Of a stretch of DNA of 64,000 bases, positions 53,400 through 62,078 are shown piece after piece. The position numbers were made by a program, and so were the translations under genes. Each line of letters opens with the position of its first letter. Position 1 is the stretch's first letter. The stretch comes from Methylomonas sp. Its GTDB lineage: Bacteria; Pseudomonadota; Gammaproteobacteria; Methylococcales; Methylomonadaceae. The stretch is from contig PERU01000011.1 in NCBI GenBank assembly GCA_002928965.1, positions 1-64,000 on the forward strand, written 5' to 3'. The notes below the pieces were generated by a model. That model saw nothing but the letters and a program-made list of their open reading frames with translations. It was not told the DNA's origin and ran no database searches.

Positions 53400-54893
53400 G
53401 TGTTTGAAGTCGCTGAATTAGGCCATACCGTCGACAAGTCGGCATACAAAGAAAAGTCCGCACAGTTACGGACAGAACTACTCACCATTCAAAATCAATT
53501 GAGGGGCTGCCCTTTTCCTGTGATTATCATCATCTCCGGTGTTGATGGTGGCGGTAAAGGCGAGGTTATCAACAAGCTCAACGAATGGCTGGATCCGCAC
53601 TACATGAGGACCATTGCCCTCAGCGAAGCGTCCGATGAAGAACGCGAGCGCCCCAAGTTTTGGCGCTATTGGCGCACCTTGCCCAGCAAAGGCACTATCG
53701 GTGTTTATGTTGGGTCGTGGTATAGCGACCCCATCGCCCAGCGGGTTTATCAAAAATCCGACGACAACACCTTACAAGCCGAACTAAACCAGATCAATCA
53801 ACTGGAAGAACTGCTAACCAACGACAATGCACTCATCATCAAATGCTGGCTGCACTTGAAGAAGGACATGCAGGTCAAGCGCCTGAAACAACTGGCCAAA
53901 GATCCTGCCACCAGCTGGCGGGTCACGGACAAGGACAGGCAGCACCTGGGGTTATATGACGACTTTATCAGCGTAGCTGAAAATGTCCTGACTGAAACCA
54001 GCAAAGCCGCCGCCCCTTGGCTGATCGTGGAAGGCTCGGACAATCGATACAGCAGCTTGACGGTTGGTCAGCACATACTCGAGCGAATCCGTCGGCACAT
54101 TCAGCGCCATGAAATTACTGTTTTAGCCTCAGCGGATCTTGCAGAACCGCCAGCCAGCCAGGTCGAGCAATACAATTTACTGGATGCTCTGGATTTAAGT
54201 TTAAAGCTGGAAAAATCCAGTTACCGGAAACAGCTGGAAAAATATCAGGGTAAACTCAATGAACTGAGCAGACATGCATTAGCCGCCAAGCATTCCAGCA
54301 TTCTGGTTTTTGAAGGCTGGGACGCTGCCGGCAAAGGCGGTGCGATTCGGCGATTGACCGAATCCATGGATGCCCGTCATTACCAAGTCATTTCCATCGC
54401 CGCCCCGACAGATGAAGAACGCGCTCATCATTACCTGTGGCGCTTTTGGCGGCATATACCCCGTGCCGGCAAGGTCACCATTTACGATCGCAGCTGGTAT
54501 GGCCGGGTGCTGGTTGAACGGGTGGAAGGACTGGCCAAGGCCGAACAATGGCAACGGGCTTACTCGGAAATCATCAACTTCGAAGAAGCCATGCTGGCTC
54601 ATGGCATAGTCATCATGAAATTCTGGCTGCACATCGATCGGGATGAACAACTGGAACGCTTCAAACGCCGTGAACAAATCAGTTACAAACAATTCAAGAT
54701 CACCGACGAAGATTACCGGAATCGCGAAAAATGGTCTGATTACCAGAAAGCTGTCAATGAAATGATCGCCCGCACCAGCACCAGTAAATCACCCTGGTTG
54801 CTGGTGGAAGCCAATGACAAATACCATGCCCGTGTCAAAGTCATCAAGGCCTATTGTGAAGCCCTGGAGAAAATGCTTGATGAACACAATTAA
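53400..54893 (+). CDS. pap: Polyphosphate:AMP phosphotransferase (two-domain PPK2)
   Basis: Uses polyphosphate to convert AMP to ADP. 497 residues contain two tandem PPK2 domains. The first has Walker A SGVDGGGKGEV and WRYWRTLPSKG; the second has EGWDAAGKGGAIRRL, WRFWRHIPRAGKVTIYDRSW and RFKRRE. The C-terminal domain carries the full catalytic set, as in class II PPK2/Pap. GTG 53400 is chosen because AGGAG lies about eight bases upstream. The gene's end overlaps the TatT gene by 14 nt, so it may be transcribed with the TRAP operon. Confidence 0.93.
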   Translation: MFEVAELGHTVDKSAYKEKSAQLRTELLTIQNQLRGCPFPVIIIISGVDGGGKGEVINKLNEWLDPHYMRTIALSEASDEERERPKFWRYWRTLPSKGTIGVYVGSWYSDPIAQRVYQKSDDNTLQAELNQINQLEELLTNDNALIIKCWLHLKKDMQVKRLKQLAKDPATSWRVTDKDRQHLGLYDDFISVAENVLTETSKAAAPWLIVEGSDNRYSSLTVGQHILERIRRHIQRHEITVLASADLAEPPASQVEQYNLLDALDLSLKLEKSSYRKQLEKYQGKLNELSRHALAAKHSSILVFEGWDAAGKGGAIRRLTESMDARHYQVISIAAPTDEERAHHYLWRFWRHIPRAGKVTIYDRSWYGRVLVERVEGLAKAEQWQRAYSEIINFEEAMLAHGIVIMKFWLHIDRDEQLERFKRREQISYKQFKITDEDYRNREKWSDYQKAVNEMIARTSTSKSPWLLVEANDKYHARVKVIKAYCEALEKMLDEHN

Positions 54894-55764
54894 TAATTCA
54901 TCACCCATAAAATCCCTGGCAATACGCATTGGGTTGATGCTATGTGTGTTGCCGTCCCTGAATGGCTGCAGTTATTTAGTCAGCTCCGCGACCGATGATT
55001 TCTCGGCTCGACTGAAACAAACCATCCTGGCGCAAAACGATCCGGAAATCGTCAAAGACGCCTTGCCGGCTTATTTGTTGGTAATGGAGGCTACGGCGGC
55101 AGGCGACAACGATAACGAAAACCTGCTGTTTGCCAACGCCAATCTGTATACCGCCTATCTGGGCTTATTGCCAGACGATTCGCCCCGTAAAGCGAGCCTG
55201 AGTCGTAAAGGACTGGACTTTGTCTTGCGCGGCATCTGCATTCACTCAGAAAAGTGGTGCGACGTGCAACAAAAGCCGGCGACCGATATGTTGGGTTTGT
55301 TGGCGGAAACCAGCCAAGAGGATATAGATGGCTTATACAGCTTGGGCGCGGCTTGGTCTGCCTGGATACAAGCCAACAAGAATGACTGGAATGCCGTGGC
55401 TCAGTTATCTCAAGTCAAACAAATCATGCAAAAAGTCATCGAACTGGATGAAGCGCATCAGCAAGGCAATGCCCATTTGTATCTGGCGGTGATGGAAAGC
55501 CTGATTCCGGAAACCTTGGGCGGCAAACCCGATGCCGCCAAACAACACTTTCAACGCGCTCTGCAATTGTCACCTGACAACCTGATGAGTAAAGTGCTGT
55601 TCGCCAAACATTACGCCAGGATGGTGTTTGACCGCGATTTGCACGACAATCTGCTAAAAACCGTTCTGGCCACCCAAACTGCAGCACCCGGCCTGACGTT
55701 AATCAACACGCTGGCGCAACAACAAGCACAACAATTACTCAATAGCGCCAACGATTATTTCTGA
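54880..55764 (+). CDS. TRAP transporter TatT component family lipoprotein
   Basis: 294 residues beginning with a lipoprotein signal peptide (lipobox in SLNGCSYL). The mature protein is helical, TPR-like (TAYLGLLPDDSPRKASLSRK, AKQHFQRALQLSPDNLMSK). TatT proteins form trimers in the periplasm and associate with the TRAP P-subunit TatP, probably to pass hydrophobic ligands. ATG 54880 overlaps pap by 14 nt; a longer frame would lie inside pap and hide the signal peptide. The dctP gene follows 16 nt later. Confidence 0.9.
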   Translation: MNTINNSSPIKSLAIRIGLMLCVLPSLNGCSYLVSSATDDFSARLKQTILAQNDPEIVKDALPAYLLVMEATAAGDNDNENLLFANANLYTAYLGLLPDDSPRKASLSRKGLDFVLRGICIHSEKWCDVQQKPATDMLGLLAETSQEDIDGLYSLGAAWSAWIQANKNDWNAVAQLSQVKQIMQKVIELDEAHQQGNAHLYLAVMESLIPETLGGKPDAAKQHFQRALQLSPDNLMSKVLFAKHYARMVFDRDLHDNLLKTVLATQTAAPGLTLINTLAQQQAQQLLNSANDYF

Positions 55765-55780
55765 GCATCTTGATTTACAT

Positions 55781-56782
55781 ATGAAACCACAATTATTAAA
55801 AGCCCTGACCTTCGGCCTGTTCCTGCTTGCCGCCAACACCAGTTCTGCCACCACCCTTAAAATTGCCACCTTATCGCCAGACGGCTCTTACTGGATGCAA
55901 AAAATGCGGGCGGGCGGCGATGAAATCGAAAAACAAACCAGCGGCAGAGTTAGCCTGAAGTTTTACCCAGGCGGCGTCATGGGAGACGATGCCACCGTGC
56001 TGCGCAAGCTGCGCATGCATCAGTTACAGGGGGCAGCCGTTACCAGTGGCGCATTGAATGGCGTGTATCCCGATATTCAACTGTACAACCAAGTGTTGTT
56101 ATTCAAAAACGAAACAGAAGTCGATTACGTTCGCCAGCAAATGGATGCCGAGCTGATGCAAGGCCTGGAACAAAACGGCTTGGTGGCGCTGGGATTTGCC
56201 GATGTCGGCTTTGCCTATTTGATGTCCATCACCCCCATCCAAACATTGGCCGACATGCGCAGCCAAAAGGCTTGGGCACCGGAAGACAATAAAATTGCCA
56301 GCAGCGCTCTGCAGGCGTTTGATATTTCACCTATCCCGCTGCCCTTGCGCGACGTACTGATGGGCTTGCAAACCGGCATGATCAATGTAGTGGCCGGTTC
56401 ACCGGTCGGCGCGTTGGCCTTGCAATGGCACAGCAAGATCAAGTACATCACCGATCTACCCATGTTGTATCTGTTTGGGGTTCTGGCTATCGACAAGCCA
56501 GCCTTTGATGAAATCGCCGCTGCAGATCAACAAATCGTGCGTAACATTATGGCGGGTGTCATCAAGGAAATCGACCAACACAGCCGCCAGGATAATCAAC
56601 AGGCCATTGCCGCACTCCAAAATCAGGGTATCCAACTGGTCAAACCGACCGAAAAAGATGTGCAGGAACTGAAACAAAAAATTACCGATGCCAGTGCCGA
56701 ATTTGAAAAAGCCGCCAGTTTGAGCGCGGATAAAACCACCAAGTTGCACAACTTGCTAAACGAACTCAGATCAAAGCCCTGA
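55781..56782 (+). CDS. dctP: TRAP transporter substrate-binding subunit (DctP/TatP type)
   Basis: Periplasmic receptor of 333 residues with a signal peptide (cleavage after NTSSA). TLKIATLSPDGSYWMQKMRA and the P-subunit motif VSLKFYPGGVMGDDATVLRK are visible, then TGMINVVAGSPVGALALQWH in the second lobe. The ligand is unknown; partnership with TatT suggests a lipophilic acid rather than a C4-dicarboxylate. It overlaps dctQ by one base (TGATG). Confidence 0.92.
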   Translation: MKPQLLKALTFGLFLLAANTSSATTLKIATLSPDGSYWMQKMRAGGDEIEKQTSGRVSLKFYPGGVMGDDATVLRKLRMHQLQGAAVTSGALNGVYPDIQLYNQVLLFKNETEVDYVRQQMDAELMQGLEQNGLVALGFADVGFAYLMSITPIQTLADMRSQKAWAPEDNKIASSALQAFDISPIPLPLRDVLMGLQTGMINVVAGSPVGALALQWHSKIKYITDLPMLYLFGVLAIDKPAFDEIAAADQQIVRNIMAGVIKEIDQHSRQDNQQAIAALQNQGIQLVKPTEKDVQELKQKITDASAEFEKAASLSADKTTKLHNLLNELRSKP

Positions 56783-57261
56783 TGAGTGTTCTAGGCAAAT
56801 TGCATGGACTTTTGCTGAAAACCGAAAGTCTGATTCTAGTGACCTTGCTGCTATCAATGATTCTGATTGCCGTGGTACAAATCCTGCTGCGGAATTTTTT
56901 CGGTGGCGGGCTGCTTTGGGCCGATGCCTATACGCGCACCTGCGTACTCTGGGTAGCCTTGCTGGGTGCCATGATAGCCGGCCGTCAACAAGATCACATT
57001 GCCATTGAGGTGTTGTTGCAATATTTGCCCAGTCACAAGAAAGGCCTTGCCAAACGTATCAGTTATTTTTTGACCGGACTGGTTTGCTTTGCCGCTGCCT
57101 GGTTTAGCACTGGCTTTGTGCTGCAGGAATACCACTATGGCGGCAAGGCGTTCGCCGAAATCCCTTCCTGGTGGTGCGAAGCCATCATTCCGTTTGCCTT
57201 TGCCGTGATTGCCTTACGCTACAGCATTGCCGCTTTCATGCCCCACAAACACCCACTGTAA
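56782..57261 (+). CDS. dctQ: TRAP transporter small membrane subunit
   Basis: 159 residues with four predicted transmembrane helices and the Q-subunit features LLRNFFGGGLLWADAYTRTC, VALLGAMIAGRQQDHIAIEV and a C-terminal IPFAFAVIALRYS. It scaffolds the large DctM subunit in the inner membrane. It shares one base with each neighbour (TGATG and TAATG junctions), which implies translational coupling. Confidence 0.92.
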   Translation: MSVLGKLHGLLLKTESLILVTLLLSMILIAVVQILLRNFFGGGLLWADAYTRTCVLWVALLGAMIAGRQQDHIAIEVLLQYLPSHKKGLAKRISYFLTGLVCFAAAWFSTGFVLQEYHYGGKAFAEIPSWWCEAIIPFAFAVIALRYSIAAFMPHKHPL

Positions 57262-58544
57262 TGATTATTGCTCTGATCGTTTTATTAATCGTGATGCTGT
57301 TGCTGGGTGCGCCGCTGTTTGCGGTGATCCTGGCGGCGACCATGCTGGGCTTTTATCAGGCTGAAGTCGACCTATCCGTCATCGCTACCGAAATCTATCG
57401 GATCGCCGATACACCATTGCTGGTTGCTTTGCCACTGTTTACTCTATCGGGCTATTTGTTGTCGGAAAGTCAGACCTCGCAACGCTTGTTGCGACTGACA
57501 CGGGCTTGGTTCGGCTGGATGCCGTTTGGGCTGGCGATTATTTCCTTGCTGACCTGCGCCATGTTCACGGCGTTTACTGGCGCATCAGGCGTGACTATCG
57601 TCGCATTGGGCGCGTTACTGTTACCCGTATTGATTCAGGAAGGTTACAACTCGAAATTTAGCCTGGGTTTAGTTACCACCACGGGCTGCCTGGGTTTGTT
57701 GCTGCCACCCTCTGTGCCACTGATTCTGTATGGCGTCATCGTGCAGCAAATCAACCTTGGCGAAAAATTTACCTTACAGCAGTTGTTTTTGGCCGGCTTG
57801 CTACCCAGTCTATTGATGATTGCTTTACTGGCTGGCTGGGCGGTTTGGGCCAATCGCCGAGTTACGCTGGATAGAAGCGCCTTTAACTGGCCAGAAGGAC
57901 TGGCGTCTTTAAAAGCCATAGCCTGGGAGCTGCCCTTGCCGCTATTCATCGCTGGCGGCCTGTTTGGCGGCTTCCTGGCCATATCGGAAGTTGCGGCGGT
58001 CACTGCACTGTATGTATTGATCATCGAGATATTTATTTACAAGGAAATTCGGTTCAACCAGCTAATGCATGTTATGACCGAAGCCATGAAAATGCTCGGC
58101 GGTATTTTGCTTATATTAGGCGTATCGATGGCCTTCACCAATTATCTGATTGACGCCGAAGTGCCCACGCGCCTGTTCGACTGGATCAAAGCCCATATCG
58201 ATAGCAAATTCAGCTTTTTACTACTGCTGAATCTGTTCTTACTGCTCCTGGGAGCCATTCTGGATATTTTCTCGGCACTGGTGATTATGGTGCCGTTGAT
58301 TTTGCCGGTAGCGATCAGCTTTGGCATTCACCCGATTCACTTGGGCATTATATTCCTGGCCAACATGCAAATCGGCTATTTGACCCCGCCTGTAGGCATG
58401 GACTTGTTCATTGCCAGTTACCGCTTCAATAAATCCATCACCGAGCTTTATCAAGCCACTCTGCCGTTCGTGCTGGTTTTGTTATTGGCAGTCGTCATCA
58501 TTACCTATGTACCCTGGCTGAGCTTGTGGTTTCTGAACCCTTGA
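57261..58544 (+). CDS. dctM: TRAP transporter large permease subunit
   Basis: 427 residues, 11-12 hydrophobic helices, forming the Na+-coupled transport channel. Family motifs include LPLFTLSGYLLSESQTSQRL, MFTAFTGASGVTIVALGALL, TTGCLGLLLPPSVPLILYG and NMQIGYLTPPVGMDLFIASY. The ATG at 57261 overlaps the dctQ stop; the longer frame from 57171 would lie inside dctQ. Confidence 0.93.
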   Translation: MIIALIVLLIVMLLLGAPLFAVILAATMLGFYQAEVDLSVIATEIYRIADTPLLVALPLFTLSGYLLSESQTSQRLLRLTRAWFGWMPFGLAIISLLTCAMFTAFTGASGVTIVALGALLLPVLIQEGYNSKFSLGLVTTTGCLGLLLPPSVPLILYGVIVQQINLGEKFTLQQLFLAGLLPSLLMIALLAGWAVWANRRVTLDRSAFNWPEGLASLKAIAWELPLPLFIAGGLFGGFLAISEVAAVTALYVLIIEIFIYKEIRFNQLMHVMTEAMKMLGGILLILGVSMAFTNYLIDAEVPTRLFDWIKAHIDSKFSFLLLLNLFLLLLGAILDIFSALVIMVPLILPVAISFGIHPIHLGIIFLANMQIGYLTPPVGMDLFIASYRFNKSITELYQATLPFVLVLLLAVVIITYVPWLSLWFLNP

Positions 58545-58557
58545 TAATTGCAGCTTT

Positions 58558-58917
58558 GTGCTGAAATTTCTGCACCTGTTTTTGGTGGTTTTGGTATTTT
58601 TCAGCTTCATCAGTCGAGTCATTCTGGCAGAAACCAATCCCGCCCGACTGCACACAAAATGGCTGAAAATTACCCCGCATGTCGTTGATACTTTGTTGTT
58701 ATTGAGTGGCTTTGGCTTGGTATTACAAGGCCAATGGCTATCAGGCAATTACAATTGGCTAATCACTAAATTACTGATTTTACTTGCCTATATCACGTTC
58801 GGCATGATCGCCATGCGGATGCGAAAGTTTCGTTTTCTGACAACAGCCGCTGCAATAACCTGCCTGTTTTTGATCATTAACATCGCTTACAGCAAAAAAA
58901 TATTCGTTTTTTTTTAA
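58558..58917 (+). CDS. SirB2-like integral membrane protein
   Basis: 119 residues with four hydrophobic helices. KFLHLFLVVLVFFSFISRVI, RLHTKWLKITPHVVDTLLLL and NWLITKLLILLAYITFGMIA follow the SirB/SirB2 pattern, a family of unknown function despite its regulatory name. The start is GTG 58558, 13 nt after the dctM stop, so it may be read with the TRAP operon. A T-rich tract follows the stop. Confidence 0.85.
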   Translation: MLKFLHLFLVVLVFFSFISRVILAETNPARLHTKWLKITPHVVDTLLLLSGFGLVLQGQWLSGNYNWLITKLLILLAYITFGMIAMRMRKFRFLTTAAAITCLFLIINIAYSKKIFVFF

Positions 58918-59094
58918 TTTTTTTCACCTTTCGCCAATCCCCCGTGACTACTGGGATAGGCCGGTATTTCCATTCACATTTTGTGGCTAAAAGGCAACAT
59001 TTTGCCTGCAAAAAGCCCGATAAAGGTTGCCAAAGCCTGCCTGCTGGGTTAACCTGAAAGTCCTTTTTCATTACTTAACCGTAAGGAGGTAAGG

Positions 59095-59499
59095 ATGCGA
59101 AAGAGAAACAGGTGGCTTGTAAAAGCCATACTTTCCGCTTCGTTGATGTCCTTTTTTTCAATAAGTCTTGCCAAAGTTGATCATAAGCAAGCACACGTGC
59201 AAAGCCTGAAAGCCGGCATTGCTTCTTTTTATAACGACAAGTATCACGGTCGAGCCACTACCAGCGGCGAAACCTACGATAAAAATGCTCTAACCGCCGC
59301 TCATAACAAACTCCCCATGGGGACTAGGTTACGAGTGACCAACCTCAAAAACAACCGTAGCGTGGTTGTGAGAGTGAACGATCGATTACATGCACCGAAC
59401 AAACGTTTGATTGATGTATCGAAAAAAGCCGCTAAAGAGCTCGGATTTTTAACAGCCGGACTCACTAAAGTAAAAATTGAAATTTTAAGCATTGGTTAA
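59095..59499 (+). CDS. RlpA-like double-psi beta-barrel protein
   Basis: 134 residues with a signal peptide (about 1-26, ending SISLA) and one DPBB domain: GIASFYNDKYHGRATTSGE, LPMGTRLRVTNLKNN, and VVVRVNDRLHAPNKRLIDVS with the catalytic-type aspartate. RlpA enzymes cleave naked glycan strands at septa. This copy lacks a lipobox and the C-terminal SPOR domain, so it may be soluble and not septum-targeted. A near-perfect AAGGAGGT lies before the ATG. Confidence 0.88.
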   Translation: MRKRNRWLVKAILSASLMSFFSISLAKVDHKQAHVQSLKAGIASFYNDKYHGRATTSGETYDKNALTAAHNKLPMGTRLRVTNLKNNRSVVVRVNDRLHAPNKRLIDVSKKAAKELGFLTAGLTKVKIEILSIG

Positions 59500-59521
59500 A
59501 GTTTGACTTTTTACCTCACAC

Positions 59522-59550
59522 AAAAAAGCCCGGCATTGCCGGGCTTTTTA
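59522..59550. terminator. Bidirectional terminator between RlpA-like and BI-1-like genes
   Basis: AAAAAGCCCGGC and GCCGGGCTTTTT pair around a three-base loop. A- and T-runs on either side serve both convergent genes. Confidence 0.92.
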
Positions 59551-59570
59551 ATTTCAGCGGTTAGTTATTT

Positions 59571-60236
59571 TTAATCGTCGCCGCCAAACACACCCAATAA
59601 CTGTAACAAACTGGTAAACAGGTTATACAGCGACACGTACAACGATACGGTTGCCATAATATAATTGGTCTCGCCGCCGTGAATGATCTCGCTGGTTTGA
59701 TACAAAATCATGCCAGACATCAGCAAAATAAACATTGCAGAAACCGCAAGTGACAAAGCAGGTATTGAAAACAACAAAGCACCCAAGCCCGCCAAAAAGG
59801 CCACCAGCACGCCCACCATCAAAAAACCGGCCATAAAGCTAAAGTCTTTACGGGTGGTCAAAGCATAAGCAGACAAGCCTAAAAAGATGACCCCGGTGCC
59901 GCCGAGCGCAGTCAAAATCAATTCATGGCCATTGCTGAACGCTTTGACATACATGTTCAAAACCGGTCCCAGCGTCAACCCCATGAAACCGGTCAACGCA
60001 AACACAAACACAATACCCAAGGCACTGTTACTGAATTTGCCGGTTAAAAACAGCAAGCCAAAATAGCCGACCAATGTAATAATCAAGCCCGGATGAGGCA
60101 GATCCAGAGCCATTGCCACAGCCGCCATGCCGGCGCTGAACAACAAAGTCATGGATAACAACAAATAAGTATTTCTGAGAACTTTGTTAGTTTCCAGTAT
60201 GCCCGCTTCCGAGCGAACAGCAGTATTAAAACGCAT
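59571..60236 (-). CDS. Bax inhibitor-1/YccA family membrane protein
   Basis: 221 residues, seven hydrophobic helices, with the TMBIM pattern NKVLRNTYLLLSMTLLFSAG at the N-terminus, GFMGLTLGPVLNMYV, and IIHGGETNYIMATVSLYVSL near the C-terminus. Bacterial members are calcium-leak-like channels (BsYetJ) or FtsH substrates (YccA). ATG 60236 is preferred because GGAGGA is seven bases upstream. It is convergent with the RlpA-like gene. Confidence 0.92.
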   Translation of the reverse strand: MRFNTAVRSEAGILETNKVLRNTYLLLSMTLLFSAGMAAVAMALDLPHPGLIITLVGYFGLLFLTGKFSNSALGIVFVFALTGFMGLTLGPVLNMYVKAFSNGHELILTALGGTGVIFLGLSAYALTTRKDFSFMAGFLMVGVLVAFLAGLGALLFSIPALSLAVSAMFILLMSGMILYQTSEIIHGGETNYIMATVSLYVSLYNLFTSLLQLLGVFGGDD

Positions 60237-60360
60237 GATAATGTCCTCCAAATATAATAATAAGCAAACCGTAGGACCTTGCAATTCGAATAGAGTTTCC
60301 GAAAATTGCTGTCCATAACATTAGTATAAACAACAAACAGTCTTGAGAGCGTAATTACCT

Positions 60361-60768
60361 ATGTCCACAGCAAAGCCCTATGACTTTATAGGCGGAGAGT
60401 CAGCCATCCTGAGTCTGGTAGATCGATTTTATTTTTATATGGATATTCTGCCGGAAGCGCAAGGCATACGCGCGATGCATCAACCCGATCTATCCACAGC
60501 CAAAGACAAGCTGTTCAAATTTTTATCCGGCTGGCTGGGTGGTCCCAATTTGTATATTGAAGAATACGGTCATCCGATGCTGCGCATGCGGCACTTTCCT
60601 TTCAAAATTGGCGAATCTGAACGGGACCAGTGGATGCTCTGCATGAACAAAGCGCTGGCTGAAATCCCCATGGACCCGCGTTTGCACACCAATATCCAAA
60701 CGGCCTTGCAGCAGCTGGCAACGCATATGATCAATCAGGAACCGCCCGAATTATCGGAACAGCAATGA
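60361..60768 (+). CDS. Group II truncated hemoglobin
   Basis: A 2-on-2 globin of 135 residues. YDFIGGESAILSLVDRFYFY is the N-terminal signature. The proximal heme histidine is H78 in MLRMRHFPFKIG, and the following RDQWMLCM contains the conserved Trp of groups II and III. Such proteins bind O2 and NO and protect against oxidative or nitrosative stress. It overlaps the metallopeptidase gene by 4 nt. Confidence 0.92.
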   Translation: MSTAKPYDFIGGESAILSLVDRFYFYMDILPEAQGIRAMHQPDLSTAKDKLFKFLSGWLGGPNLYIEEYGHPMLRMRHFPFKIGESERDQWMLCMNKALAEIPMDPRLHTNIQTALQQLATHMINQEPPELSEQQ

Positions 60769-61511
60769 CACAGAACCTTTTGAGTCGAGACAATCTGCCC
60801 GGTTTGCATTACCAATTACGCCGCAGTGAGCGGGCCAAGAAAACCCGCATTGTAGTCAGTGACGGTAAAATTGAAGTCGTCGCACCACCAAAGGTATCGG
60901 AACAGCGTATCAAAGCCTTTGTGCATGCGCAGCGAGACTGGATTGAAACGGCTTTAAAACGGCTTAAACAGCGCGCCCAGACCCTACAGCCACTGGCACC
61001 TGCGCATTATGCCGAAGGGGTGACAGTGCCGTATCACGGCCTACAAATACCGCTAACACTCAAAACCACGTCGGCACGCTACCCCAAAGTCCAGTTACTC
61101 CCGGAACATCAATTTCTGGTTTATTTACCGCAGCACGCCACCGAAAACCAATCCGGGCTGATCAAGCTGGCCTTGGAAAACTGGATGAAACAGCAAACCC
61201 GACGGCAGGCACAAGACTACATCGAACTTCACAGCCAGCGCCACCAACTGCAGCCACGCAGCCTCAGAATCAAAACCCAAAAAAGCCGCTGGGGCAGTTG
61301 CGGACCCTACAATGACATCAACCTCAACTGGCTGCTGATACTGGCTCCGCCCATCATTATGGAATATGTGATCATCCATGAGCTGTGCCATGTCCGACAC
61401 AAAAATCACTCGCAGGCTTTTTGGCAACTGGTCGCGGACCACATGCCGGATTATCTACAACATCGCCAGTGGCTGAAACAGCACGGTGCCAGTTTGATGC
61501 ACGGTTTGTAA
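60765..61511 (+). CDS. YgjP-like (M48/SprT-type) metallopeptidase
   Basis: 248 residues of the DUF45/YgjP family. The zinc motif is HELCHVRHKNHSQAFW (HExxH with a downstream histidine), preceded by KSRWGSCGPYNDINLNWLL. The N-terminal half (LRRSERAKKTRIVVSDGKIE) is the usual beta-rich region. It is presumed a cytosolic protease with unknown substrate, and is sometimes found with restriction systems. It is in a tight operon with the globin (4-nt overlap) and the thioredoxin-like gene (1-nt overlap). Confidence 0.88.
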   Translation: MTQNLLSRDNLPGLHYQLRRSERAKKTRIVVSDGKIEVVAPPKVSEQRIKAFVHAQRDWIETALKRLKQRAQTLQPLAPAHYAEGVTVPYHGLQIPLTLKTTSARYPKVQLLPEHQFLVYLPQHATENQSGLIKLALENWMKQQTRRQAQDYIELHSQRHQLQPRSLRIKTQKSRWGSCGPYNDINLNWLLILAPPIIMEYVIIHELCHVRHKNHSQAFWQLVADHMPDYLQHRQWLKQHGASLMHGL

Positions 61512-61990
61512 TGCTTAAAAAATCCGGGTTTTATATCTTTGCGGTGTTATTCGTGTTTGGCGGACAGTTTTTGATGACCAGCGGCTTGATGACCGGCCAA
61601 CCACCCCCCATCAATCAAACCACGCTCAGCGGCCAAAACCCAATGCCACTGATAGGCAAGGGCCCTGCTCTGCTGTATTTTTGGGCGGAATGGTGCGGCG
61701 TCTGTCGCGGCATGCAAAGCAACGTCGATGCCGTGTCACGAGACAGCCAGGTGATGACGGTAGCGGAACGCTCAGGCAGCGGACAAAACGTGTCAGAGTA
61801 TTTATTTAAAAACCAGCTGAATTGGTCAGTCGTCAACGACCCGGATGGCTCAATTGGTCAAGCGTATGGCGTACAGGCAGTACCGGCCATGTTCTTCATC
61901 AACAGCACAGGCAAAATTGTATTTACCAGTGTCGGCTATACCAGCGAATGGGGCTTGCGGTTCAGATTATGGCTGGCAGGCTTGCTTTGA
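61511..61990 (+). CDS. Membrane-anchored thioredoxin-like disulfide oxidoreductase
   Basis: 159 residues. A single N-terminal membrane helix (about 6-26) holds a periplasmic thioredoxin fold with the active site FWAEWCGVCRGM (CGVC) and the cis-proline in VQAVPAMFFIN. It resembles the TlpA/ScsD group that moves reducing power or forms disulfides in the periplasm. ATG 61511 shares a base with the stop of the metallopeptidase gene (TAATG), which decides the start. Confidence 0.88.
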   Translation: MLKKSGFYIFAVLFVFGGQFLMTSGLMTGQPPPINQTTLSGQNPMPLIGKGPALLYFWAEWCGVCRGMQSNVDAVSRDSQVMTVAERSGSGQNVSEYLFKNQLNWSVVNDPDGSIGQAYGVQAVPAMFFINSTGKIVFTSVGYTSEWGLRFRLWLAGLL

Positions 61991-62078
61991 GTGTTAATTA
62001 GGTGTATTAAATTCCCATGGTCAATAGACGATATTTTAAGACACTCCCAATTCAAACTTAAACCCAAATCAATTTATC

